Assembly (NCBI GenBank): GCA_028692635.1
Contig: JAQUWX010000014.1
Location: 1 to 36,312, forward strand
Length of the DNA: 36,312 nucleotides
Direction: 5' to 3'
From: Alphaproteobacteria bacterium
Lineage (GTDB): Bacteria; Pseudomonadota; Alphaproteobacteria; UBA9219
Positions 29,239 to 36,312 of this stretch are shown here, in pieces. The translations under genes were made by a program, and so were the position numbers. Each line of letters opens with the position of its first letter. The stretch's first letter is position 1. The notes beneath the pieces were generated by a model. The model was given only the letters and a program-made list of their open reading frames with translations, was not told where the DNA came from and did not search any database.

Positions 29239-29646
29239 ATGTCTATTTTCGATAGCAACATCATTAGCCTTATGTCTGATAAAATGGCCTATCTGGGCCA
29301 GCGTCAGGCTGTTCTGGCGCAGAATATCGCTAACTCCGACACACCTGGGTATAAGGCCAAGGATCTAACCCCTTTTACTTTTAACGACGCTATGCGCGAG
29401 GCTAGCTCGGGAATGATGGTCACCAATCAGAACCACATAACCCCCGGTGAAATGACAAGCGGCCCTAATTCAGGGTTTAAGCTTATGAAAGGGTATGAAA
29501 CTATGCCCTCCGGAAATTCCGTCGATCTTGAGCAGCAAGCCATGCAGGTTTCTAAAACCGCTATCGAGTATCAGGCGGTATCCGCCGTTTATAAAAAAAT
29601 GACCGGGTGGTTCCGCTTGGCTCTTGGCCGTAACAGCGGGGCATGA
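29239..29646 (+). CDS. flgB: Flagellar basal-body rod protein FlgB
   Basis: LMSDKMAYLGQRQAVLAQNIANSDTPGYKAKDLTPF; NSVDLEQQAMQVSKTAIEYQAVSAVYKKM. Confidence 0.95.
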   Translation: MSIFDSNIISLMSDKMAYLGQRQAVLAQNIANSDTPGYKAKDLTPFTFNDAMREASSGMMVTNQNHITPGEMTSGPNSGFKLMKGYETMPSGNSVDLEQQAMQVSKTAIEYQAVSAVYKKMTGWFRLALGRNSGA

Positions 29647-29657
29647 GGAGATAAATC

Positions 29658-30068
29658 ATGGCTGATCTTGCTGATGTTTTCACAATCTCTGGCTCGGGCC
29701 TGCAAGCGCAGACCACAAGGCTTCGGGTCATATCTGAAAATCTTGCTAATGCGGGAACTACGCCAAGCTCTCCGAACCAAAAGCCGTATCAGCGCCAGGT
29801 CGTTACCTTTAAGAACGAATTCGATAAAGCCTCCGGCGCTACTAAAGTCAAGGTTTCCGGCGTTACCACTGACAACAGCAGTTTTATAAAAAAATACGAT
29901 CCTTCGCATCCTGCCGCTGACGCTCAGGGGTATATACTTACTCCAAACGTCAAAACAATTATCGAAACTATGGATATGCGTGAGGCCCAACGCTCCTATG
30001 AGGCTAATCTAGGTGTAATTGAGGCTTCGCGTCTTATGCTTTTGCGTACTATCGATCTTCTGCGTTGA
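29658..30068 (+). CDS. flgC: Flagellar basal-body rod protein FlgC
   Basis: ISGSGLQAQTTRLRVISENLANAGTT; DAQGYILTPNVKTIIETMDMREAQRSYEANLGVIEASRLMLLRTIDLL. Confidence 0.95.
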   Translation: MADLADVFTISGSGLQAQTTRLRVISENLANAGTTPSSPNQKPYQRQVVTFKNEFDKASGATKVKVSGVTTDNSSFIKKYDPSHPAADAQGYILTPNVKTIIETMDMREAQRSYEANLGVIEASRLMLLRTIDLLR

Positions 30069-30090
30069 TCTTTTTGATTAGGAGTCTCTC

Positions 30091-30396
30091 ATGGTTATGA
30101 ATGTCGCCAGCGCGCTTAATGCTTATCGCAGCAGTATCGGCAGCAACTCTTCTATGGAAAGCTCTATAGGAGAAAACGGCTTAAGTTTCGGCGATACTCT
30201 TAAGGAATTTGTCACAGACAGCGTAAACACTATAAAACAGGGCGAAAAAGCCGCTAGCGACGGCGCTGTCGGCAAATCCGATATGCAAAGCGTAATTCTG
30301 GCCGTCGATAAGGCTGGCGTAATGCTTGAAACGGTAATCGCGCTGCGCGACAAAGTCGTAAGTTCATATCAGGAAATAATCAGAATGCAGGTATAA
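30091..30396 (+). CDS. fliE: Flagellar hook-basal body complex protein FliE
   Basis: SFGDTLKEFVTDSVNTIKQGEKAASDGAVGKSDMQSVILAVDKAGVMLETVIALRDKVVSSYQEIIRMQV. Confidence 0.93.
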   Translation: MVMNVASALNAYRSSIGSNSSMESSIGENGLSFGDTLKEFVTDSVNTIKQGEKAASDGAVGKSDMQSVILAVDKAGVMLETVIALRDKVVSSYQEIIRMQV

Positions 30397-30451
30397 TCTT
30401 GCGTTTCATTTCCATATTTCATCTCTCACATATTCAGCAAACGTCGATCAT

Positions 30452-30733
30452 ATGAATGAAGCCGAAGTAATAGAGATATGCCGGGAAGCGGTCATCGTAA
30501 TGCTTAAAGTCATGGCCCCCATACTTCTGGCCGGGCTTGTTGTCGGTATTACCGTTTCGTTGTTCCAGACCATTACTCAAATCCAGGAAACCGCTTTGGC
30601 TTTCATTCCTAAAATGGTCGTCATATTCGCTATGACCATCTGGCTGCTGCCCTTTATGCTTTCTACGCTGGGGGGATTTACTCAGACCTTGAGCGATCGC
30701 ATCGTTCAGGTCGGCCGAAACACCAGTGAATAG
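30452..30733 (+). CDS. fliQ: Flagellar biosynthetic protein FliQ
   Basis: APILLAGLVVGITVSLFQTITQIQETALAFIPKMVVIFAMTIWLLPFMLSTL. Confidence 0.96.
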   Translation: MNEAEVIEICREAVIVMLKVMAPILLAGLVVGITVSLFQTITQIQETALAFIPKMVVIFAMTIWLLPFMLSTLGGFTQTLSDRIVQVGRNTSE

Positions 30734-31507
30734 ATGTTCTCGCTTAACCTAGATCAACAGCTCTCCGGTCACGCGTTCGCCTTCGTTCTGGTTTTTACGC
30801 GAGTAGGTGCGGCTATGATGCTATTCCCAGGAATAGCCGAAATTTTTGTGTCCGCTCGTATAAGGCTGATGTTCGCTCTGTCTATCAGTTTTCTGGTTTT
30901 TCTTCCTTTGCTTCCAATATTGCCTGTTCCGCCAAACACTATTTCCGAAATGGTATTGATGATATTTCGAGAAATGGTAATCGGTGTTTTTTTTGGGTCT
31001 TTCTTACGCCTTGTCATGAGCGCTACGGAAACTGCCGGAGCAGTGATCGCGCTTCAAATGGGCCTTTCAAACGCCATGATCTTAAACCCCGCCATGGCAT
31101 CGCAGAGCGCTTTATCGAGCGTATTTCTAAGCACTGCCGCGATGGTGTTGATCTTTTTGACGGGACTGGATCATATGTTGTTAACGGGAATAATTGATAC
31201 CTATACTATTTTTCCTCCTAATGATTTTCTCCCTCCGGGAGATATGGTTCACGCTTATGTTAAACTCACTACCGAGGCTTTCGCGGTGGGCGTCGAGCTG
31301 TCCGCTCCGTTTCTTATAATCGGCTTGCTTATCAATATAATACTTGGCTTCATGCAGAAGCTGATACCGCAAGTTCAGCTTTTCCTCGTTGCGATTCCGC
31401 TCCATATACTTGGGGGACTGTTCCTGTTTTCTCTTACCATCGGAGCTATAATGAGCGTATGGCTTATGTACTTTAATAATACGCTTAGTAGCTTCATAAT
31501 AAAGTAG
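30734..31507 (+). CDS. fliR: Flagellar biosynthetic protein FliR
   Basis: VFTRVGAAMMLFPGIAEIFVSARIRLMFALSISFLVFLPLLP; MGLSNAMILNPAMASQSALSS; starts immediately after fliQ. Confidence 0.95.
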   Translation: MFSLNLDQQLSGHAFAFVLVFTRVGAAMMLFPGIAEIFVSARIRLMFALSISFLVFLPLLPILPVPPNTISEMVLMIFREMVIGVFFGSFLRLVMSATETAGAVIALQMGLSNAMILNPAMASQSALSSVFLSTAAMVLIFLTGLDHMLLTGIIDTYTIFPPNDFLPPGDMVHAYVKLTTEAFAVGVELSAPFLIIGLLINIILGFMQKLIPQVQLFLVAIPLHILGGLFLFSLTIGAIMSVWLMYFNNTLSSFIIK

Positions 31508-31519
31508 CAAAAGGCTCCT

Positions 31520-32590
31520 ATGGCAGAAGATAGCGAAGAAGACCAAAAAACCGAACCACCGACTAGTAAACGACTAGGCGAAGCTCGCGAACGAGGCCAA
31601 CTTCCTGTCAGCCGCGATATGGCGACATTTATCGTGCTTGTGTGCTCATTGCTGGTAATCACTTATCTTGGGCCGCCTATGGCCGATAGGATGACTTCCA
31701 GTTTAAGAATCTTCATTGAAAATCCTCACCAGATAAGTCTCGAAGGGCTGGGAATACAGACTGCTCTTTTCATAGTTATGAAGGAAATGGGGCTAGCTAC
31801 CGTTCTTATTTTCAGCCTTATGATGGCGGCTTCTATCTTGGGCACAATGGTGCAGACCGATTTCTTCATGGAACCCAACATGTTGAAGTTCGATCTCGAA
31901 AAACTCTCTCCTATGAACGGGATCAGAAAGATTTTTTCTGCCGCTGCACTTGTGGAGCTTATAAAAAATTTCTGCAAATTAGTTCTAATCGGCGGTCTTG
32001 CCGCTTTACTGCTTATTCCTTTGATAAACAAATTTTCTCTTTTTACCGGGCACAGACTTATAGAAGTGCTGGCCGCTATTCATAGCGAAACCATACATGT
32101 TATCGTTATTCTGCTTATTGTTGTTTTGATAATCTCTGTGGCCGATCTTTTGTACCAGAGACACAGCTATTTTAAACAACTTCGCATGACTAAAACCGAG
32201 GTCAAGGACGAGTTCAAGCAGATGGAAGGCGATCCTATGATTAAGGCTCGCCTGCGCCAGATACGAATAGATAAATTCCGCAAGAGAATGATGGCTAATG
32301 TTCCTAAAGCCGACGTCATCATAACCAATCCTACCCACTACGCTATCGCTCTTCAATACGATGGATTGAAGATGAATGCTCCGGTAGTCCTTGCGAAGGG
32401 GCTTGATCTTATCGCTCAACGCATTAAAGAAATAGCGGCTGAGCACAATATACCGACGGTAAGCAATCCTCCTTTGGCAAGGGCTCTTTATAAATCAGTT
32501 GAAATAGATCAACCTATCAAGGCGGAGCACTATCGCGCCGTTGCGGAAATTATTTCTTATGTATTCAAACTCAGGAAAAAGAAAAGATGA
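31520..32590 (+). CDS. flhB: Flagellar biosynthetic protein FlhB
   Basis: EDQKTEPPTSKRLGEARERGQLPVSRDM N-terminus and the autocleavage motif TNPTHYAIALQYD. Confidence 0.97.
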   Translation: MAEDSEEDQKTEPPTSKRLGEARERGQLPVSRDMATFIVLVCSLLVITYLGPPMADRMTSSLRIFIENPHQISLEGLGIQTALFIVMKEMGLATVLIFSLMMAASILGTMVQTDFFMEPNMLKFDLEKLSPMNGIRKIFSAAALVELIKNFCKLVLIGGLAALLLIPLINKFSLFTGHRLIEVLAAIHSETIHVIVILLIVVLIISVADLLYQRHSYFKQLRMTKTEVKDEFKQMEGDPMIKARLRQIRIDKFRKRMMANVPKADVIITNPTHYAIALQYDGLKMNAPVVLAKGLDLIAQRIKEIAAEHNIPTVSNPPLARALYKSVEIDQPIKAEHYRAVAEIISYVFKLRKKKR

Positions 32591-33165
32591 CAAATTTGCC
32601 CTTTATTCTGGCTTCATCTTCTCCTCGCCGTTTAGCTTTGCTGAAGGATATAGGCATCGTTCCAGATAAAGTAATGTCATCGGATATCGAAGAAGCTCCT
32701 CATCCGCAGGAGCTTCCGCGCAAATTGGCTGCGCGCATGGCGTTGGAAAAAATGAAAGCTATATCAGAAAAGATTCCCGAACCTGCCGTGATTCTTACTG
32801 CTGATACGGTTGTCGGGTGCGGGCGCAGAATTCTGCCTAAAGCGAGGACTCCTGAAGAGGTAAGAAAATGTCTTAAACTTCTCTCTGGACGGAGGCACCA
32901 CGTTTACACCGCTGTCGCGCTTAAAAGCCCTTCTCAAGATAAAATTATGGAAAAATTGAGCGATAGTGTCGTCGCATTCAGGAGAATGACCGACGATGAG
33001 ATCGAGGAATACGTTGCATGCGGCGAAGGAATAGGGAAGGCGGGCGGATATGCCATTCAGGGCCGCGCCGCCGCTTTCATCAGCTTTATAAGAGGATCGT
33101 ATTCCGGCATAGTCGGATTGCCTTTGTTCGAAACATCTCAACTTTTGAAGCAATCCAATGAATAG
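32587..33165 (+). CDS. maf: Maf-like nucleoside triphosphate pyrophosphatase
   Basis: FILASSSPRRLALLKDIGI, ILTADTVVGCGRRILPKA, GGYAIQGRAAAFISFIRGSYSGIVGLPL. Confidence 0.94.
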   Translation: MTNLPFILASSSPRRLALLKDIGIVPDKVMSSDIEEAPHPQELPRKLAARMALEKMKAISEKIPEPAVILTADTVVGCGRRILPKARTPEEVRKCLKLLSGRRHHVYTAVALKSPSQDKIMEKLSDSVVAFRRMTDDEIEEYVACGEGIGKAGGYAIQGRAAAFISFIRGSYSGIVGLPLFETSQLLKQSNE

Positions 33166-34030
33166 GATCAGTATAACCTGCGACCGCAAGGGTCCGTTAT
33201 GGAGAGTTGCCGTTTGGAAAGGCAAAGCCCTACAGGATTTGTATGTCGATAGGATCGATAAGCCGGACTTCACGGGAGCTGTGGTTGCTGGAAAAGTCGC
33301 TCGCGTTATAGGCTCGCAGAAAGCCGCTTATGTGGATTGCGGGCTTGATGAAATGGTTTTTGTCGAGGACAAAAATAAATTCCATGCAGGAGATCGCGTT
33401 ACACTGGTCATAAAAACGTCGGCGCGGCAGGGCAAGGCGTATTCGGGACGACTGGAAACACAATCCGATCATGAAATGGGGATTGTAGAACCTCCGCCAA
33501 AGCCCTGGCAGCGAGCTATTATGGATTTATCGAAAAATAAGGTCGCGAGCATAAGCTTCGCTAATCGCGAGGATTATAACGAATGCAAAAAGCTTATGGA
33601 GCATTCGGATATTTCTCCTATTCTTTCAAGCGAGCCTGTTCATATCGATCTGGACGACATAATCGATGGGCTTCTTAATCCTGTCGTGACTTTGCCGGGA
33701 GGGGCGTCGCTGGTGATAGAAACCACCGAGGCTTTAACGGCTATAGACGTTAATGGCGGGTCGTCTAACAATCCTTTGGGTTTAAATCTTGTGGCTATCG
33801 CAGAGGCGGCGCGCCAGATAAGGCTGCGAAACGTGTCTGGAATCATAATGATGGACTGCATGAAAATGCATCAACGAACAAACACCAATACAGCGATTAA
33901 CGCTTTGAAGAAAGCTACGGAGGACGATCCGGCCAAGGTGAATATATTCGGCATGACCAGGCTTGGTCTTATCGAGTTCACTCGCACTCGCCGACTTCGG
34001 AGCCTGGAAGAAATAATCAATGAACGCTAA
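33158..34030 (+). CDS. Compact ribonuclease E/G-family protein (290 aa)
   Basis: S1-like region VVAGKVARVIGSQKAAYVDCGLDEMVFVED; catalytic-core motifs LVIETTEALTAIDVNGGSS and LRNVSGIIMMDCMKM, FGMTRLGLIEFTRTR; no Zn-link CPxCxG. Confidence 0.88.
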   Translation: MNRISITCDRKGPLWRVAVWKGKALQDLYVDRIDKPDFTGAVVAGKVARVIGSQKAAYVDCGLDEMVFVEDKNKFHAGDRVTLVIKTSARQGKAYSGRLETQSDHEMGIVEPPPKPWQRAIMDLSKNKVASISFANREDYNECKKLMEHSDISPILSSEPVHIDLDDIIDGLLNPVVTLPGGASLVIETTEALTAIDVNGGSSNNPLGLNLVAIAEAARQIRLRNVSGIIMMDCMKMHQRTNTNTAINALKKATEDDPAKVNIFGMTRLGLIEFTRTRRLRSLEEIINER

Positions 34031-34196
34031 AAAGTGCGTCATATGCGGCAAACCTGCCGTGGAGAAATATAAGGCTTTTTGCTCAGCCAGGTGCGCCAAT
34101 ATCGACCTCGGTCGCTGGCTGGGCGAAAAGTACGTCATACCCACAGACGAAAAGCCCGAGGACGAGGACTATAAGGATAAGGACGAAGAGTCATAG
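34020..34196 (+). CDS. yacG: DNA gyrase inhibitor YacG-family zinc protein (58 aa; absent from ORF track)
   Basis: Own translation: MNAKKCVICGKPAVEKYKAFCSARCANIDLGRWLGEKYVIPTDEKPEDEDYKDKDEES*; CxxC...CxxxC and DLGRWL motif; overlaps the RNase E/G-family stop by 11 nt. Confidence 0.9.
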   Translation: MNAKKCVICGKPAVEKYKAFCSARCANIDLGRWLGEKYVIPTDEKPEDEDYKDKDEES

Positions 34197-34230
34197 CCTT
34201 TTTGAAAAAATATGGTTAAATTGATCTGTC

Positions 34231-34803
34231 ATGAAGATTATCCCGATCAAATTTTCTTTTATGCTTTCCTTGACGCTAGGCTTGTTCGCGCTCACGGGAT
34301 GCATGCCCTATGACAGATTGATGGGGTACGATACGGCTGCTCCTAAAACATCGTCGGACGATCTTCATAATCCCGTTGTTTTGCCGCCTCCCGCGCAGCT
34401 CAAACCAGATACTGCGCAAACAGTTCCGACTGATTTAGTCAAAAAAGAAAAGAAAACCACCGTGAAAAGCGGTAAGAAATCCACAAAGGCTAAGGCTGTA
34501 AAAGGAAAAAAGAAAAAGTCTAAGAAATCTAAGACGGCAAAAACTCCCGCGCCAATTCCCGAAAACATCGTGAAAGAGCCTGAAAAAGCTCCCGAACCGC
34601 CCCCAGAGGTAAAACCTCAATCGTCCGTGGCTCCTTCGAAAAAGAGGCCGGAAAAGTGGTGTTACAGAACCATCGGTGGCGTAGCTGACTGCTATTCCGA
34701 GCCGCAGGCAGACTCACCGGATCGGCTGATTACCGTCGATCCTCCTGATCTACATCCTAAGACCAGGCAGGAGTACAAAAACCGGCTGTCCGAAACCAGG
34801 TAA
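34231..34803 (+). CDS. Lys/Pro-rich lipoprotein of unknown function
   Basis: Lipobox FALTGC; Lys-rich linker KKEKKTTVKSGKKSTKAKAVKGKKKKSKKSKTAK; C-terminal motif WCYRTIGGVADCYSEPQ. Confidence 0.75.
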   Translation: MKIIPIKFSFMLSLTLGLFALTGCMPYDRLMGYDTAAPKTSSDDLHNPVVLPPPAQLKPDTAQTVPTDLVKKEKKTTVKSGKKSTKAKAVKGKKKKSKKSKTAKTPAPIPENIVKEPEKAPEPPPEVKPQSSVAPSKKRPEKWCYRTIGGVADCYSEPQADSPDRLITVDPPDLHPKTRQEYKNRLSETR

Positions 34804-34876
34804 TAATATTATTGCGCCTGTGGGCTATCTCGCTATAGTCCCTATAGATTCATTTTAGTTTCAGGAGCTTGGTTAA

Positions 34877-35245
34877 ATGTTGAATATTTCTGACCTTTTT
34901 ATCGGGACCGCTTGGGCACAAGAAGCGACTCAACAAAGCACTATGGCGGCATCAGGCGACGCTTTGATGAAATTCATGCCGCTGTTCCTGATATTCGCGG
35001 TTTTCTACTTCTTACTTATCCGCCCCCAGCAGAAAAAACTCGATGAGCAGACCGCTATGCTCAAAGCCCTCAAGAAGGGGGATAAGGTCATTACCGCCGG
35101 TGGTGTCATTGGGACCATCCATAAGGTCGAGGGAGAGGAATATCTTCAAGTCGAAGTGGCAGACGGCATACGTCTAAAGGTTGTCCGCTCTACCGTATCC
35201 GGGCTTGTAAAATCCGATGCCGCTCCTGCAAAAGACGGAGTGTAA
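34877..35245 (+). CDS. yajC: Preprotein translocase subunit YajC
   Basis: FMPLFLIFAVFYFLLIRPQQKKLDEQTAMLKALKKGDKVITAGGVIGTIHKV. Confidence 0.96.
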   Translation: MLNISDLFIGTAWAQEATQQSTMAASGDALMKFMPLFLIFAVFYFLLIRPQQKKLDEQTAMLKALKKGDKVITAGGVIGTIHKVEGEEYLQVEVADGIRLKVVRSTVSGLVKSDAAPAKDGV

Positions 35246-35251
35246 TTAGAT

Positions 35252-36312
35252 ATGTTTTATATGGAACGCTGGAAGTTCATCCTTATTATCGCCGTTTGCG
35301 TTTTCGGCGTCGCCTTCGCCGCTCCGAACGTCATGGGGAAGGATACCGTGGCATGGATGCAGAGCAACCTGCCTTCGTTTCTTCCAAGCCAGACCATAAA
35401 CCTGGGACTTGATTTAAGAGGTGGATCGCATCTGCTTCTAGAAGTCGATACCGACGCCGTTATCGAGGAAAAACAGCAAGCTTTGGTGGATCAAATCCGC
35501 TCGGAGCTTCGCAGCGCAAAAGTCGGATATACCGACCTTGGCATCAGCAAGGGTAGTGTGCATTTCAAGCTTACGGATAAGGCTCTTTCCGACAAGGCTA
35601 AATCAGCTATGCGCGACATCGATCGCGATATGGACGTTAAGGTTGACGATACAGAATTCTCTGTCCGCATGAGCGATAAGCAGATTAAAGACAGAAAGCG
35701 CAGCGCTATCGACCAGTCGATTGAGATCGTTCGCCGCCGCATCGACGAAACTGGAACGCGGGAACCCTCCATTCAGCGCGAGGGCGACAATCGCATTCTG
35801 GTTCAACTTCCAGGCGTTGACGACCCGGAACGCATCAAACGTCTTCTTGGACAAACCGCCAAGCTTACTTTCCGTCTTGTGGATGAGTTGGCGAGCAATT
35901 CTCTTTCACCGAACATACCGCCGGGGACAGAGCGTCTTCCATCAGCCGAGAGAGAAGGGCTTTCATATGTCGTTCAAAAACGGATCATGGTTTCTGGCGA
36001 TACTCTTGTCGATGCCCAACCGTCGTTCCAGAACGGGGAGCCTGTTGTCAGCTTTAAGTTCGATTCACTCGGGGCAAAGCGTTTCGGAGAGACTACTCGT
36101 ACCAATGTGAATAGGTTGTTTGCTATTGTGCTCGATAACAAGATTATAAGCGCTCCGGTGATACGCGAGCCTATTCTTGGAGGAAGCGGCGTTATCTCCG
36201 GGCACTTCACCACTCAGTCGGCTCAGGATCTTGCTTTGCTCTTAAGGGCTGGCGCTTTGCCTGCTCCTATCAAGGTGCTGGAAGAACGCACTGTTGGGCC
36301 AGGACTTGGCGC
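35252..36312 (+). CDS. secD: Protein translocase subunit SecD, N-terminal part (runs off window; absent from ORF track)
   Basis: Own translation MFYMERWKFILIIAVCVFGVAFAAPNV...INLGLDLRGGSHLLLEVDTDAV...IEIVRRRIDETGTREPSIQREGDNRILVQLPGVDDPERIKRLLGQTAKLTFRLV...AQDLALLLRAGALPAPIKVLEERTVGPGLG. Confidence 0.96.
   Translation, partial: MFYMERWKFILIIAVCVFGVAFAAPNVMGKDTVAWMQSNLPSFLPSQTINLGLDLRGGSHLLLEVDTDAVIEEKQQALVDQIRSELRSAKVGYTDLGISKGSVHFKLTDKALSDKAKSAMRDIDRDMDVKVDDTEFSVRMSDKQIKDRKRSAIDQSIEIVRRRIDETGTREPSIQREGDNRILVQLPGVDDPERIKRLLGQTAKLTFRLVDELASNSLSPNIPPGTERLPSAEREGLSYVVQKRIMVSGDTLVDAQPSFQNGEPVVSFKFDSLGAKRFGETTRTNVNRLFAIVLDNKIISAPVIREPILGGSGVISGHFTTQSAQDLALLLRAGALPAPIKVLEERTVGPGLG

Noticed and set aside
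1-36312. CRISPR arrays, IS elements, prophage, toxin-antitoxin or defence genes
   Set aside because: No regularly spaced repeats, transposase, integrase, phage or nuclease/toxin-like ORFs seen in any frame; nearly all ORFs map to housekeeping or flagellar families.

Overview
The window is a gene-dense alphaproteobacterial chromosome segment, probably Rhodospirillales-like by gene content and order (inference). Almost all of it is recognisable housekeeping DNA: tatC(3' end)-serS-NlpD-like; a dTDP-rhamnose/surface polysaccharide block (capD/flaA1-like, wecA-like, rfbA, rfbD, rfbB, rfbC, with a divergent GT2); rplM-rpsI; phaC; glpX-recJ; tRNA-His; nnrD; tRNA-Leu; tig-clpP-clpX-lon-hup; tRNA-Val; an orphan ORF; tRNA-Asp; argD plus a lipoprotein; a divergent flagellar block (fliP, fliO, a 99-aa protein and flhX on minus; flgB, flgC, fliE, fliQ, fliR, flhB on plus); maf-rng-yacG; a lipoprotein; and yajC-secD (secD runs off the window). 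I see no CRISPR array, transposon, prophage or defence island. Two genes missing from the ORF track are added: yacG (below the length cut-off) and secD (no stop in window). The best leads for something undescribed are non-coding. One is a multi-stem RNA-like element between nnrD and a small ORF (17277-17371). Another is a promoter, stem-loop and terminator unit upstream of tRNA-His in which two stems are mutually exclusive (16169-16285). The third is a pair of strong hairpins with the same GCGCAGC apex between tRNA-Leu and tig. Protein-level oddities are a ~33-aa low-complexity insertion in FliP, an FlhB C-terminal-domain paralog lacking NPTH next to a small uncharacterised protein, a compact RNase E/G, and an orphan ORF between two tRNA genes. 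None of these can be called a new system from sequence alone.
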